64,000 nucleotides of DNA from Acuticoccus kalidii (GTDB taxonomy: Bacteria; Pseudomonadota; Alphaproteobacteria; Rhizobiales; Amorphaceae): NCBI RefSeq assembly GCF_021556395.1, contig NZ_JAKGCS010000017.1:1-64000 (forward strand), given 5' to 3'. Each line of letters starts with the position of its first letter. The first letter of the stretch is position 1. Below the pieces are notes generated by a model. That model made no database searches. It saw only the letters and a program-made list of their open reading frames with translations, and had not been told where the DNA came from. Positions 25,293-35,106 of the stretch are shown here, in pieces. Made by a program: the position numbers and the translations under genes.

Positions 25293-26512
25293 TGGACAAG
25301 CCCGATTGGGGCCTCGCGACGCGCCTCGTGCACGGCGGAACCATGCGCTCTTCCTTCGGCGAGACCTCTGAGGCGATGTTCCTCACGCAAGGGTTCGTCT
25401 ACGCCTCCGCGGAGGAGGCGGCCGCCCGGTTCGCGGGCGAGCAGGAAGGCTTCGTGTACTCGCGCTACGGCAACCCGACGGTCGCGATGTTCGAGGCGCG
25501 CATGGCCGAGCTCGAAGGCGCCGAGGCCGCGCGGGCGACCGCGAGCGGTATGGCGGCGGTGACGGCGGCGCTCGTCGCCGCGCTGAAGGCGGGCGATCAT
25601 GTCGTCGCTTCGGGCGCTTTGTTCGGCGGCTGCCGCTATGTGGTGGAGACGTATCTGCCCCGCTTCGGCGTCGAGGCGACGCTCGTCGACGGCACCGACC
25701 TCGCGGCCTGGGAGGCCGCGGTAAAGCCCAACACGCGCGCCTTTTTCATGGAGACGCCGACCAACCCGACGCTCGCCCTCGTCGACATCGAGGGCGTCGC
25801 CAAGATCCGCGACGCGAAGGCGCCGGATGCGCTGGTGATGGTCGACAACGTGTTCGCCACCGCTCTGTGGCAACACCCCCTCAAGCTCGGCGCCGACCTC
25901 GTGATCTACTCGGCGACGAAGCATGTCGACGGGCAGGGCCGCTGTCTCGGCGGCGTGATCCTCGGCAAAGAAGCCTGGATCAAGGACAATCTCGACGTCA
26001 TCCTGCGCCAGACCGGGCCGGCTCTCTCGCCCTTCAACGCATGGGTCATGCTGAAGTCGCTGGAGACGATGCCGCTCCGCGTGCGCACGCAAACCGAGAG
26101 CGCGGCGATCGTCGCCGACGCCCTCGCGACGCACAACGCGGTCGAGCGGGTCTATTATCCCGGACGGGACGACCATCCCCAGGCGGAGATCGCCAAGCGG
26201 CAGATGGCGAAGGGCAGCACGCTCGTCGCGTTCGACGTCGCGGGCGGGCGCGAGGGGGCGTTCCGGGTCTGCAACGCGCTGCGGCTCGTGAAGATCTCGA
26301 ACAATCTCGGCGACGCGAAGAGCCTGATCACCCATCCGGCCACGACCACGCACAAGAATCTGGAGCCGGCGGCCCGCGTCGCAGTCGGCATCGGTGACGG
26401 GCTGCTGCGTCTGTCGATCGGTCTCGAGGACGCCGGCGATCTCGTCGCCGACCTCACCCAGGCGCTCGACTCGGTCGCCGGAGTGGCCGCGCCCTCGCGC
26501 AAGACCGCGTAA
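25292..26512 (+). CDS. metZ: O-succinylhomoserine sulfhydrylase
   Basis: PLP enzyme making homocysteine from O-succinylhomoserine and sulfide, in methionine synthesis. The 406-aa protein has YSRYGNPTVAMFEARMAELEGAE, TASGMAAVTAAL, ETPTNPTLALVDI, VDNVFATALWQHP, and the PLP Lys in YSATKHVDGQGR (near residue 215). Features agree with MetZ in Rhizobiales; cystathionine synthase or lyase are alternatives within the same fold. ATG at 25292 follows GGAGGGAT; overlap with the trkH stop suggests co-translation. Confidence 0.92.
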   Translation: MDKPDWGLATRLVHGGTMRSSFGETSEAMFLTQGFVYASAEEAAARFAGEQEGFVYSRYGNPTVAMFEARMAELEGAEAARATASGMAAVTAALVAALKAGDHVVASGALFGGCRYVVETYLPRFGVEATLVDGTDLAAWEAAVKPNTRAFFMETPTNPTLALVDIEGVAKIRDAKAPDALVMVDNVFATALWQHPLKLGADLVIYSATKHVDGQGRCLGGVILGKEAWIKDNLDVILRQTGPALSPFNAWVMLKSLETMPLRVRTQTESAAIVADALATHNAVERVYYPGRDDHPQAEIAKRQMAKGSTLVAFDVAGGREGAFRVCNALRLVKISNNLGDAKSLITHPATTTHKNLEPAARVAVGIGDGLLRLSIGLEDAGDLVADLTQALDSVAGVAAPSRKTA

Positions 26513-26771
26513 GGCGGGACGTACCGGCCGCGCACGTCCGTGCGGCCGGCCTCTCCCCGGCAAACGGGCGCCGATCGGCGCCGTCCCACCCGGCGTGACG
26601 CAGAAGGCCAGAGGGCCGAGGGTGGGACACCGCCCCGCCCGACCTGACCGGGGCTCCATCACCCATTCCACGGTGCACCCCGGATGCTCTCCGGCGCGAC
26701 GCCTCGGTCGGTCCGCGGCGGGTCGCACCATGGCGCGGCGCCGAACCGCCCCATGAACCAGCCGCGCGGGG
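26513..26771. other. Structured intergenic region between metZ and recQ
   Basis: No convincing gene. Three inverted repeats lie in a row: CCGGCCGC/GCGGCCGG (26524-26531/26542-26549), a 16-bp palindrome (26567-26582), and GTCCCACCC/GGGTGGGAC (26583-26591/26620-26628) enclosing a smaller GGCC hairpin. They could form a composite terminator for convergent metZ and recQ or a structured RNA. Confidence 0.4.
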
Positions 26772-28604
26772 TTATTCTTCCCGGATCGCGTCCAGGAATG
26801 CCGGGCCGAAATCCTTCAACTTGCGCTCGCCGACGCCATGGATGGCGCGCATCGCCGCCTCCGATTGCGGCTTGGCCGCGGCCATCTCGATCAATGTGCG
26901 ATCGGAGAAGATGACATAGGCCGGCACGTCCCGCTCGTCGGCAAGCTGACGGCGGAGCGCCTTCAGCGATTCAAGGAGCTTGGGGTCATAGTCGGTCGGC
27001 AGATCGGCGGCGGCGGCTTTCTTCGTCTTGTCCTTGAGGGACAAGGCGTCCTTGCGCAGCATCACCGTCTCGCGCCCTTTGAGGACGTTCCAGCCGGTCT
27101 CCGACAATCGCCAGGCGTTGAAGCGGTCGGAATCGGGTTGGGCGTAGCCCATCACGCCGAGCTGGCGGAAGATCGAGCGCCACGCATTGCGCGACTGATC
27201 CTTGCCGACGCCGAATGTCGGCAGTTGCTCATGGCCGTGCGTCTCCACCTTGTCGGACCGCTCGCCGCGCAGGATCGAGATGAGATGCTCCATCCCGAAC
27301 CGCTCACGGGTGCGGGCGACGGCGGAGAGCGCCTTCTGGGCGAGCACCGTCGCGTCGAACGTCTCGACCGAACCGTTGCACAGGTCGCAATTGCCGCACG
27401 GCTCGGACGTCTCACCGAAATAGTCGAGAAGGACGACGCGGCGGCAGCGGGGCGCCTCGCACAAGGCGACCAGCGCATTCACCTTCTGCCGCTCGATCTC
27501 CTTCTGCTCCTCCGAGGTGTCCGCCTCCTCGATCCATTGGCGGAATTGGCGGATCTCGCCGAAACCGTAGAGGGTGTGGGCGGTCGCCGGCAGCCCGTCG
27601 CGACCGGCGCGGCCGATCTCCTGATAATAGCCTTCGATATTCTTCGGCAGATCCATGTGGAAGACGAAGCGCACGTCCGGCTTGTCGACACCCATGCCGA
27701 AGGCGACCGTCGCGACCACGATCACGCCGTCCTGGCGCAGGAACACATCCTGATTGTGGTCGCGCTCCTGCCGGTCGAGCCCGGCATGATAGGGGACGGC
27801 GTTGAGGCCGCGGGAGGCGAGGAACGCCGCCGTCTCGTCGACCCGGCGGCGGGATTGGCAATAGACGACGCCCGATTCCCCCTCATGCGCCTTCAGAAAC
27901 GACATGAGTTGCGTCCGCCCGTCCTGCCGTGAGGTCATCGCGAGGGAAATGTTCGGCCGGTCGAAGGAGCGCACGAACACCTTGGGCGTCTCGGCAAAGA
28001 GCCGCTCGGCGATGTCGTCTCGCGTGATCTTGTCGGCCGTGGCGGTGAAGGCGACGGTCTGCTTGATGCCGAGATCGCGCCGAACATCGCCGATCAGGCG
28101 ATATTCCGGGCGGAAATCGTGGCCCCATTGGGAAACGCAGTGCGCCTCGTCGACCGCGATCATCGCGAGCGGGGCCTCGCGCAGGCGCTCGATCGTCTCC
28201 ACCGAGCTGAGCCGCTCGGGCGAGACATAAAGGAGCTTCAGCTCTCCCGAGACGGCGCGCTGGAGGGTGCGGCGGTTGTCCTCATAGTCGTTGCCGGAGT
28301 TCAGCGCCTCGGCGGCGACGCCGATCGCCTTCAGCGCCGAGACCTGATCGCGCATCAGCGCGATGAGCGGGGAGACCACGATCGTCACCCCCGGCCGCAT
28401 CAAAGCAGGGAGCTGGTAGCAGAGCGACTTGCCGCCGCCCGTCGGCATGACGGCGAGCACCTCGTCGCCGGCATTGATCGCGCCGACGATCTCCTCCTGG
28501 CCCGGCCGGAAGGAGGAGAAGCCGAAGACGTCGGAGAGGATCTCGTCGGTTCCGCGCGTGTCGCCGCCAGGCGGCGCGGACGGCCAGCCCAACAGATCTG
28601 TCAC
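26772..28604 (-). CDS. recQ: ATP-dependent DNA helicase RecQ
   Basis: 3'-5' DNA helicase of recombination and replication-fork repair, 610 aa. Helicase motifs: FRPGQEEIV, MPTGGGKSLCYQ (Walker A), VDEAHCVSQWGHDFRPEY (DEAH and aromatic loop), FAFGMGVDKPDVRF-like VAFGMGVDKPDVRF and QEIGRAGRDG. The zinc site Cys residues are CEAPRCRR ... CGNCDLC, followed by winged helix and a C-terminal HRDC domain (about 535-605). ATG at 28604 overlaps the dcd stop. Confidence 0.95.
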   Translation of the reverse strand: MTDLLGWPSAPPGGDTRGTDEILSDVFGFSSFRPGQEEIVGAINAGDEVLAVMPTGGGKSLCYQLPALMRPGVTIVVSPLIALMRDQVSALKAIGVAAEALNSGNDYEDNRRTLQRAVSGELKLLYVSPERLSSVETIERLREAPLAMIAVDEAHCVSQWGHDFRPEYRLIGDVRRDLGIKQTVAFTATADKITRDDIAERLFAETPKVFVRSFDRPNISLAMTSRQDGRTQLMSFLKAHEGESGVVYCQSRRRVDETAAFLASRGLNAVPYHAGLDRQERDHNQDVFLRQDGVIVVATVAFGMGVDKPDVRFVFHMDLPKNIEGYYQEIGRAGRDGLPATAHTLYGFGEIRQFRQWIEEADTSEEQKEIERQKVNALVALCEAPRCRRVVLLDYFGETSEPCGNCDLCNGSVETFDATVLAQKALSAVARTRERFGMEHLISILRGERSDKVETHGHEQLPTFGVGKDQSRNAWRSIFRQLGVMGYAQPDSDRFNAWRLSETGWNVLKGRETVMLRKDALSLKDKTKKAAAADLPTDYDPKLLESLKALRRQLADERDVPAYVIFSDRTLIEMAAAKPQSEAAMRAIHGVGERKLKDFGPAFLDAIREE

Positions 28605-29677
28605 GATAAGGGCTCGAAATGCTTGGACAATTTCAAGGTCTGCGCCTGATAATTCGACTTCAGATCCATACCATAAAGCATATCCGGCAGCTCAGCCATA
28701 CGTTCATAAGCAAGGCGAGCGACAACCTGTGCGTGCTCTAGGATAAACGGCACCTCCCGCGAGCGCACCTCGAGGACGGCGCGCGAGGCGGCCCCCGGCC
28801 CATGCCCAAAGCCCGGATCGAAGAAGCCCGCATAATGGACACGGAACTCGCCGACCAGCGGGTCGAACGGCACCATTTCGGCCGCGTAGGCCGGCGGGAT
28901 CGTCACCGCCTCGCGGCTCATCAAGATATAGAACTCGTCGGGATCGAGAATGAGGCGACCGTCGGTCGAGGTGATCGGATCCCAGAAATCCGCCATCTTG
29001 AGCGCGTCGCGCTTGTCGATATCGATGAGCGCGGTGTGCCGCTTGGCGCGATAGCCGACGGGCCCCTCGGCGGGCTGGAGATCGATCGTGAGGTTGAGCC
29101 CGTCCTGGATGCGGGCATTGGGCACGGCGACCGGCGTCTCGCGATGGAGCGCGACGAGGGCCGCATCGTCGAGCCGCGCATCGCCCTCGCGGAAGCGGAT
29201 CTGGCTGAGGCGCGAGCCGGCGCGAGCGAGGATCGGGAAGGTGCGCGGGCTGATTTCCACCGCGAGCGCCCCGCGATAGCCGGCCGGCACCGAATCGAAG
29301 CCCCCCACCCCGTCGGCAATGACGCGGGTGAAGACGTCGAGCCGGCCCGTGGAGCTTTTCGGATTGGTCGACGCGGCGATCGCCGGCGGCAGGTCGAGGC
29401 TCTCCATCAGCGGGACGAGGTAGACGCAGCCCGTCTCGAGAACCGCCCCGTCGGTGAGGTCGATCGTGTGGAGCGTGACGTGGGCGACCTTGCTGGCGAG
29501 CGTTTCGCCCTCGGCGGGCAGGAAGCTCGCCCGGATGCGATGGGCCTTCGTGCCGAGGCGCAGATCGAGGCTCGCCGGCTGAAGCTGATCGGGCACGAAG
29601 GCGGTGTCCGCCCGGATCGCGCCCTTTTGGATCAGCGCCTCGATCGCCTGCCGCGGCAGGATGCCATCCGCCATCAT
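28601..29677 (-). CDS. dcd: 2'-deoxycytidine 5'-triphosphate deaminase (long form)
   Basis: Converts dCTP to dUTP for thymidylate synthesis. At 358 aa it is about twice E. coli Dcd and matches the long double-domain form common in alphaproteobacteria. Visible are LQPASLDLRLG, STNPKSSTGRLDVFTRVIADG (the catalytic region with the nucleotide-binding Ser/Arg), GYRGALAVEISPRTFPI, and a second-domain FDPLVGEFRVHYAGFFDPGFGHG. Start at the first or second ATG (29677/29674). The stop overlaps recQ, linking dNTP supply with repair. Confidence 0.92.
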   Translation of the reverse strand: MMADGILPRQAIEALIQKGAIRADTAFVPDQLQPASLDLRLGTKAHRIRASFLPAEGETLASKVAHVTLHTIDLTDGAVLETGCVYLVPLMESLDLPPAIAASTNPKSSTGRLDVFTRVIADGVGGFDSVPAGYRGALAVEISPRTFPILARAGSRLSQIRFREGDARLDDAALVALHRETPVAVPNARIQDGLNLTIDLQPAEGPVGYRAKRHTALIDIDKRDALKMADFWDPITSTDGRLILDPDEFYILMSREAVTIPPAYAAEMVPFDPLVGEFRVHYAGFFDPGFGHGPGAASRAVLEVRSREVPFILEHAQVVARLAYERMAELPDMLYGMDLKSNYQAQTLKLSKHFEPLS

Positions 29678-29841
29678 CGTTCTCCTTCACAAGCCCTATC
29701 AGCCGCCGGCCGATGGCGCACGCCGCCGTGGCGCGTCGTCCCCGCATTCCGTACCCAATTCGGCGCGTTGCCGCACGGGGGAAGCGAGCACCGACAGAAT
29801 GCCCTATATCGGACCCGGCGGCCGATGTGAGGCAAAACGGG

Positions 29842-31197
29842 ATGGACCACGAACGAAACTCTTTTTCGGGGCGAGCGAGCCGATATGCGCGCGTCGGCGG
29901 CAACATGTCCGGCATCGCGGCGAAAATGATCGGCTCGCGCCTGTTCGGCACCGAGCTCGATCACGACAAGAACGCCTTGGAGCTCGCCCGCGCCCTCGGC
30001 AATCTCAAAGGCCCGTTGATGAAGGTCGCGCAGCTACTGTCGACCATTCCCGACGCGCTGCCGCCCGAATACGCCGCCGAACTCGCCACACTGCAATCGA
30101 ACGCGCCACCGATGGGCTACCCCTTCGTGAAGCGTCGGATGGCTGCCGAACTCGGGCCGGACTGGCTGAAGCGGTTCCGCTCCTTCGACAAGACGCCCGC
30201 GGCCGCCGCATCGCTCGGGCAGGTGCACCGCGCGGTGACGCTGTCGGGCGAGGACGTCGCCTGCAAGCTGCAATATCCGAACATGGATTCGGCGATCGAG
30301 GCGGATCTGTCGCAGCTCGGCATCGTCTTCAATCTGCACAAGCGGATGCGGCCCGGCATCGACACCACCGATATCCGGACCGAGATCGCCGATCGCCTGC
30401 GCGAAGAACTCGATTATGAACGCGAGGCGCGCGCGGCGCGGCTCTACGCCATCACCTTCGAGGGCGATCCGGCGATCCGCATTCCGTCGGTCGACGCGAC
30501 GCTGTCGACCCGCCGCCTCCTCACCCTCGGCTGGCTCGACGGCACGCGGCTCCTCGAATACAAGGACGCCCCGCTCGAGACCCGCAACCGCATCGCCAAG
30601 GCCCTCTTCCGCGCCTATTGGCATCCCTTCGCCGATATCGGCGTGATCCACGGCGACCCGCATCTCGGCAATTATACCGTCTTCGAGAGCGACGGCGCGC
30701 CGGCCGGCATCAACCTCCTCGATTATGGTTGCATCCGGATCTTTCCCGCCTCGTTCGTGACCGGCGTGGTCGATCTCTATGAGGGGCTTCTGCGCGGCGA
30801 CGAGGCGCGCGTCGTCAGCGCCTACGAGACCTGGGGCTTCCGCGGTCTCTCACGCGATCTGATCGAGATCCTGAACATCTGGGCGCGCTTCATCTACGGC
30901 CCGATCCTCGATGACCGCGTCCGCACCCTCGCCGACGGCACCAAGCCCGGCGAATATGGGCGCAAGGAGGCCTTCAAGGTGCACCAGGCCCTGCGGGAGA
31001 AGGGGCCGGTGCGCGTACCGCGCGAGTTCGTCTTCATGGACCGCGCCGCTGTCGGGCTCGGGGCGGTGCTTCTCCATTTGCAGGCGGAGCTGAACTTCTT
31101 CGAGATCTTCCAGGCCGAGCTCGCCGCCTATCCGCCCGCCGAGGTCGGCACGCGGCAGGCAGCGGCGCTCGACGCCGTGGGCCTGCCGCACCCCTGA
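29842..31197 (+). CDS. ABC1/UbiB-family atypical kinase
   Basis: AarF/UbiB-like protein of 451 aa; relatives support ubiquinone synthesis or lipid homeostasis as ATPases. Motifs: GPLMKVAQLLST (KxxQ region), AAAASLGQVHRA (Ala-rich nucleotide loop), ELDYEREAR, VIHGDPHLGNYTV (catalytic loop) and LLDYGCIRIF (DFG-like, here DYG). ATG at 29842 is supported by GAGG upstream; an in-frame ATG at 29713 gives an unrelated extension. Divergent from dcd. Confidence 0.88.
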   Translation: MDHERNSFSGRASRYARVGGNMSGIAAKMIGSRLFGTELDHDKNALELARALGNLKGPLMKVAQLLSTIPDALPPEYAAELATLQSNAPPMGYPFVKRRMAAELGPDWLKRFRSFDKTPAAAASLGQVHRAVTLSGEDVACKLQYPNMDSAIEADLSQLGIVFNLHKRMRPGIDTTDIRTEIADRLREELDYEREARAARLYAITFEGDPAIRIPSVDATLSTRRLLTLGWLDGTRLLEYKDAPLETRNRIAKALFRAYWHPFADIGVIHGDPHLGNYTVFESDGAPAGINLLDYGCIRIFPASFVTGVVDLYEGLLRGDEARVVSAYETWGFRGLSRDLIEILNIWARFIYGPILDDRVRTLADGTKPGEYGRKEAFKVHQALREKGPVRVPREFVFMDRAAVGLGAVLLHLQAELNFFEIFQAELAAYPPAEVGTRQAAALDAVGLPHP

Positions 31198-31247
31198 GGC
31201 CCGGTGCCGGGACCGGACGCTGCCGCGTCGCGGGCCTCGCAAACCCC

Positions 31248-32165
31248 TCATGCCGCGACCGGCGCCACCCGCTCCGCGATGCAGCGGACATGGCGCGCGT
31301 CGGTCCCGCAGCAGCCGCCGAAGACCTGCAGCGATGGAAGCATCCGCGCCAGCGCCTCATAGTCCTCGGCGAGGGCGTGCGGATCGCCGGTATCGAGCCT
31401 CTCGGCACGGTCGAGCTCGGCATGCGAGAGCATCGAGGCGTTCGCCCGCACCCCGCCGATGCGGGCGACGGAGGCGCCGCCGAGCGCATTCACGAAGTGC
31501 CGGGGATGGGCGCAATTCACCATGAAATAGGCGGCGGCGGCGTCCGTCCGGCGGTCGGTCTCCTCGATCGCCTCGGCGAGACTCTCGCCGCCGGGAAGCC
31601 GCCCGTCGGTCTCGGTGGTGAAGGAGATCACCACCGCGAGCCCCTCCATCGTCGCCGCCTCCACGATGCCGACGGCTTCGTCCACCGTGTTGATGGTGAG
31701 CGCCGTCACCATGTCCGCCTCCCTGAAGGCGGCGATCTGCGGCGCATGATAGGCGGCCGCCTCGTCCGCGGACATGCGCCTGCCGGGGACATAACCGTCG
31801 CCGCGCGGCCCGATCTGGCCGGAGATCGCGGTCGGCATCGCCCGATAATCGTCCCGGATTTCCTTGAGGAAGATCACCGACTCCCGGTTCACCCGGTCGA
31901 GCGCGGCCTGACTGTAGCCGATCGTGGCGCCCCATTCGGTGTTGGCCCGCCAGGTCGGCGTCTCGAACACGAAGCCGGTGCCGTGCGCCATCGCGAGATC
32001 GGCGTGTTCGCGATAATAGGCCCTCAGCCGCGCCCGTCCGCCGGGTGACAGGATGAGCGGAAAGGCGGCGAAGGCCGGCAGATCCCGGCCGTCGTGAAAG
32101 ACGAGAGTGGTCTCGAGCCCGCTATCGGTCAGGTAGCGCACGCCTTGTTGTAGGGGCTTTGTCAT
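31248..32165 (-). CDS. Homocysteine S-methyltransferase family protein
   Basis: Zinc-dependent methyltransferase domain protein of 305 aa. Zinc ligands: Cys in MVNCAHP and the pair in FGGCCGTD near the C-terminus; the N-terminal TDSGLETTLVF matches the family opening. It would transfer a methyl group (e.g. from S-methylmethionine or betaine-type donors) to homocysteine or act as a demethylase; the donor is not determined. ATG at 32165 with GGAG upstream is preferred over ATG 32195. Transcribed alone, with a CRP-like palindrome about 110-125 bp upstream. Confidence 0.85.
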   Translation of the reverse strand: MTKPLQQGVRYLTDSGLETTLVFHDGRDLPAFAAFPLILSPGGRARLRAYYREHADLAMAHGTGFVFETPTWRANTEWGATIGYSQAALDRVNRESVIFLKEIRDDYRAMPTAISGQIGPRGDGYVPGRRMSADEAAAYHAPQIAAFREADMVTALTINTVDEAVGIVEAATMEGLAVVISFTTETDGRLPGGESLAEAIEETDRRTDAAAAYFMVNCAHPRHFVNALGGASVARIGGVRANASMLSHAELDRAERLDTGDPHALAEDYEALARMLPSLQVFGGCCGTDARHVRCIAERVAPVAA

Positions 32166-32272
32166 TGCTCGCTCTCCATCCACACCGGCGCCCATGCCGT
32201 GTGGCGGGATATGGCGAGTTATGCATCTCGCTCAATGCGGACCCGCATCCGGGCGGCGCGGAATGCGACACA

Positions 32273-32290
32273 TTGTGATCCCCGTCACAA
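32273..32290. promoter_or_regulatory. CRP-like palindrome
   Basis: TTGTGA-N6-TCACAA, a perfect 6+6 palindrome containing the CRP consensus TGTGA-N6-TCACA. It lies 108 bp upstream of the homocysteine methyltransferase start and 153 bp upstream of the initiator tRNA. A CRP/FNR-family regulator is the natural candidate; which promoter it serves is not clear. Confidence 0.5.
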
Positions 32291-32442
32291 AACGCCAGCA
32301 TTTCCGCGCGATCCACGCCAGAGGTGAGTCGCGAGGCCAAAACAATCAACAGGCTGGGGACAAATGTGACAGGGAAATGTCGGCTCCCCCCTTTATCTCG
32401 GCCGGTCTGATTGCTAAATGACCGCCATCGCACGGCGATTGG

Positions 32443-32520
<78 letters not shown>

Positions 32521-32546
32521 AAATTTGTCCGTGAACGAATGATTTG

Positions 32547-32568
32547 ACCCACCTTTGGTGGGTTTTTT
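32547..32568 (+). terminator. Intrinsic terminator of tRNA-fMet
   Basis: ACCCACC (32547-32553), loop TTT, GGTGGGT (32557-32563), then six T to 32568. It lies 27 bases after the tRNA 3' end. Confidence 0.9.
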
Positions 32569-33400
32569 CATGTCCAGACGCGGCTGGTGCATGAACCTCG
32601 CGAAACCCTGCTTCGCGGGCGCTTTCGCGCCACTCCGCCGCTTTTTCCCAACGACCCAGCATGGCCCGCGGACACGCCGGCATACAAACGTCTCCGTTCC
32701 ACTTCATTCCGGCTCGGGACGTCTCTCGGAGGCCTGATTGCCCCCGCCGGTTGCGGCTTCTGGGCGTGAATCGCCCAATTCAAACCGTTTGCCGCGGATC
32801 TGGCACGCAATGGCCCAGAGCCGCCCTTTCCTCCGCGGTGAAACATCCCGGAAGGCAGACGCCGGGCGAGGCTAGGCTGACTGCCGCTCTCACGAACCGG
32901 ATGCGTCCGGCGGTCGGGATCCACTCGACGCGAGTCCATTGGGAAGCGGCCCCGTCCTTCAAGCGTCGACGAGGCGGCCGCGGCAGTGCCGTCTTTGACC
33001 GCGCCGCACCGGAAATCCGGCAGCCTTGGCCAGGAAATGCTCGATCCGGCGCATTGACGCGCGCCTCCGCGATCGTCAGGAAACCGGCAGCAATCGCCGG
33101 GTGGGCGAAGTGTCAGGCACCTCGTCGCGCCAATCTGCGTCGGGGTCGGCGGCGGGGATGAGCGGTGAGGCTCGGGCCCTCGGTCGCGACGGACGTCACC
33201 CTTCCGGGTTTACCACCCATCGCGGGCGAGGCCGCCGGGCCCCGTCGCCGGCGGTCGAAATCACCACGGCGAGCGGATAGGAGCGCTTCACCATGGCGTC
33301 CGTCATGCCTCGAAGAGCTTGGGCCCGCCGGTGCGCATCGGCACCGCGGCCGTGCGTATGCTGGAAAACGCGTCGTCGGGAGGATAAGCCGGCCCCTGTG
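32569..33400. other. Gene-free stretch downstream of tRNA-fMet
   Basis: About 830 bp in which I see no protein family, RNA gene, transposase remnant or direct repeat of the tRNA 3' end. Short open frames on both strands have no recognisable composition or ribosome sites. It may be decayed coding sequence next to the frameshifted pirin gene. Confidence 0.45.
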
Positions 33401-34263
33401 TCAGGCCGGCGCGGCCGGGCGCAGATTGCCGGCCTTCGGGAACCCACCGCGTCGGTATGCGGCGAAGAGGCGGTCGAGCTCCTCCTTCGAGCCGGCGATG
33501 AACGGGCCCCGCGCGGCGACCTCGATCCGTTGCGGCTCGCCGGAATAGAGGAGCACGCGCGCGCCCTCGCGCCCCGCCGCGAGCATGAGCGCGCTCGCAC
33601 CGTCGCCGGGGTGCGGGCTCGTCCATCCGACGGCGCCGACGGTGAGCGACGTGGCGGCTTCGCCGGCCGCCAGCGTCCCGTCGACCACCACGAGGACGCC
33701 ATTATGGGATGCCGGAAGCGCCAGCTCGTACCGCGCGCCGGGGGCGAGCCGTATGTCGGCGAGCGTCACCGGGACGGCGTTCAAGGTGGGTGCGGCCGCA
33801 TCCTCGAGGCGTCCGCTATAGACGGTTGCCGTCACGCCCTCCCGCCGCAGGACCGGCATCGCCTCGCGCCGCAGGATCTGCACCCGGGGCTCCATGGTGC
33901 GCTGCCGCTCCGGGAGGACGAGCCAAAGCTGGAGAAGGCGCAGCCCGGCCGATACCGTCGCATCCTCGGAATGAACGATGCCGCTGCCGGCCGTCATCCA
34001 TTCGACGTCGCCTTCCGCGAGACGCCCGCCTTTGTCCGCCATCGTGCCACTCAGCATGAACGTGACGGTCTCGAGCCCCGCATGGGGATGCGCCTCGCCG
34101 AAGGCGCCCGGGGCCGTGATCTGATCGTCCGCCATCAGGAAGAACGGATCGGTGGCTGCGAAATCACCCGGCGCAACGACGAGCGCGGCCTTTTGTGCTC
34201 GCCGCCGAAACCCGGCCCGAGCGGCGGCGTGATCGTGACGCGGTCGATGGATCTGGCGTGCAT
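33401..34263 (-). pseudogene. Pirin-family protein, apparently frameshifted
   Basis: Cupin-type pirin family. The N-terminal part (MHARSIDRVTITPPLGPGFGG, start 34263) and the rest (KAALVVAPGDFAATDPFFLM, EAHPHAGLETVTFMLSG with the metal His, then to LRPAAPA) lie in two frames. They join smoothly at EHK-KAALVV if one A is added to the four-A run whose complement is 34191-34194. Downstream of that run the frame is open for 250 residues. A shorter product from the ATG at 34135 (MADDQ) would lack the first strands. Sequencing error is an alternative. Confidence 0.65.
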
Positions 34264-34398
34264 GGCGATCTTCTCTGCGATGGTGTCGGAGACGGTCGAC
34301 AGCGCCGGCTCGGGACGAGAGCGGAGCGGAAACCGTTCCCTTATGCTGAGAGAATCTGCGCCGATCCGAGGGCCGGACAAGATGCGCATCGGAAACCG

Positions 34399-34420
34399 AG
34401 CGTTCCCGCAATGGAACGCT
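34399..34420. repeat. 8-bp inverted repeat between GFA gene and pirin
   Basis: AGCGTTCC (34399-34406) and GGAACGCT (34413-34420) around CGCAAT. It lies about 105 bp beyond the GFA stop and 136 bp upstream of the pirin start; operator or terminator role unknown. Confidence 0.3.
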
Positions 34421-34524
34421 GCGAGCGGCGCGAGGGGCACCGGCCTCCCACGGTGACCGCGCCACCGCCCTCACGCCCCACGATCGCCATCGGAGCGACC
34501 GTCCTTCCCCGCCGGACGAGAGGC

Positions 34525-34986
34525 CTAGCCGCGCCACGCGTCCGCGAATTCGCCGAGAAGGCGCTCATAATCTTCGAGCGGCGGGAAACCGGGATAGCTG
34601 TAGCGCGCCGGGGTCGTCGCCCAGGCGAGCTTTTCGGCGGTCATCGTCTCGATGAAAGGGCGCGTCCAGGCGTCGTTGTCGAACATCGTCGGCCGGACAT
34701 TGACGATGCCCGGCATCATCCCGAGCTCGGTGTACATCCAACTTTTGCAATCGTCGCAGAAATAGTGGCTGATTTCCGGGCTTCGGGCCCCGCCGCGCAC
34801 CGGCTCGCCGGTCATCACGGCGAAGCCTTCGGACGGGATCATCGCCGTCAACGAATAGGCGCTGGCGCTCATGCGCTGGCACCCGCGGCAATGGCATGCC
34901 GATACCATGATCGGCGGCAAGCGCACCTCGATGGCGGTCCGGCCGCAACGGCATGTGCCGACCAATGGTGATTGGGCGTGCTCCAT
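34525..34986 (-). CDS. GFA-family zinc protein (Mss4-like)
   Basis: Protein of 153 aa with the CENP-V/GFA fold, named after glutathione-dependent formaldehyde-activating enzyme; most members have no proven activity. Zinc-binding Cys sets: GTCRCGRTAI, ACHCRGCQRMSAS and FCDDCKSWMY. ATG at 34986 with GGGAG upstream is preferred to an upstream ATG that lacks conserved sequence. Likely monocistronic. Confidence 0.85.
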   Translation of the reverse strand: MEHAQSPLVGTCRCGRTAIEVRLPPIMVSACHCRGCQRMSASAYSLTAMIPSEGFAVMTGEPVRGGARSPEISHYFCDDCKSWMYTELGMMPGIVNVRPTMFDNDAWTRPFIETMTAEKLAWATTPARYSYPGFPPLEDYERLLGEFADAWRG

Positions 34987-35106
34987 CGGTTCGGTTCTCC
35001 CAAAATAGATCCGGTCCGGCCTCACCGGACGCTCCATTCTAGGCAGAGATGAGGCCTGCGATACAGGGCCGGCCAAACATCGGAGGCGCCCTCGCGACCC
35101 ACGGGC

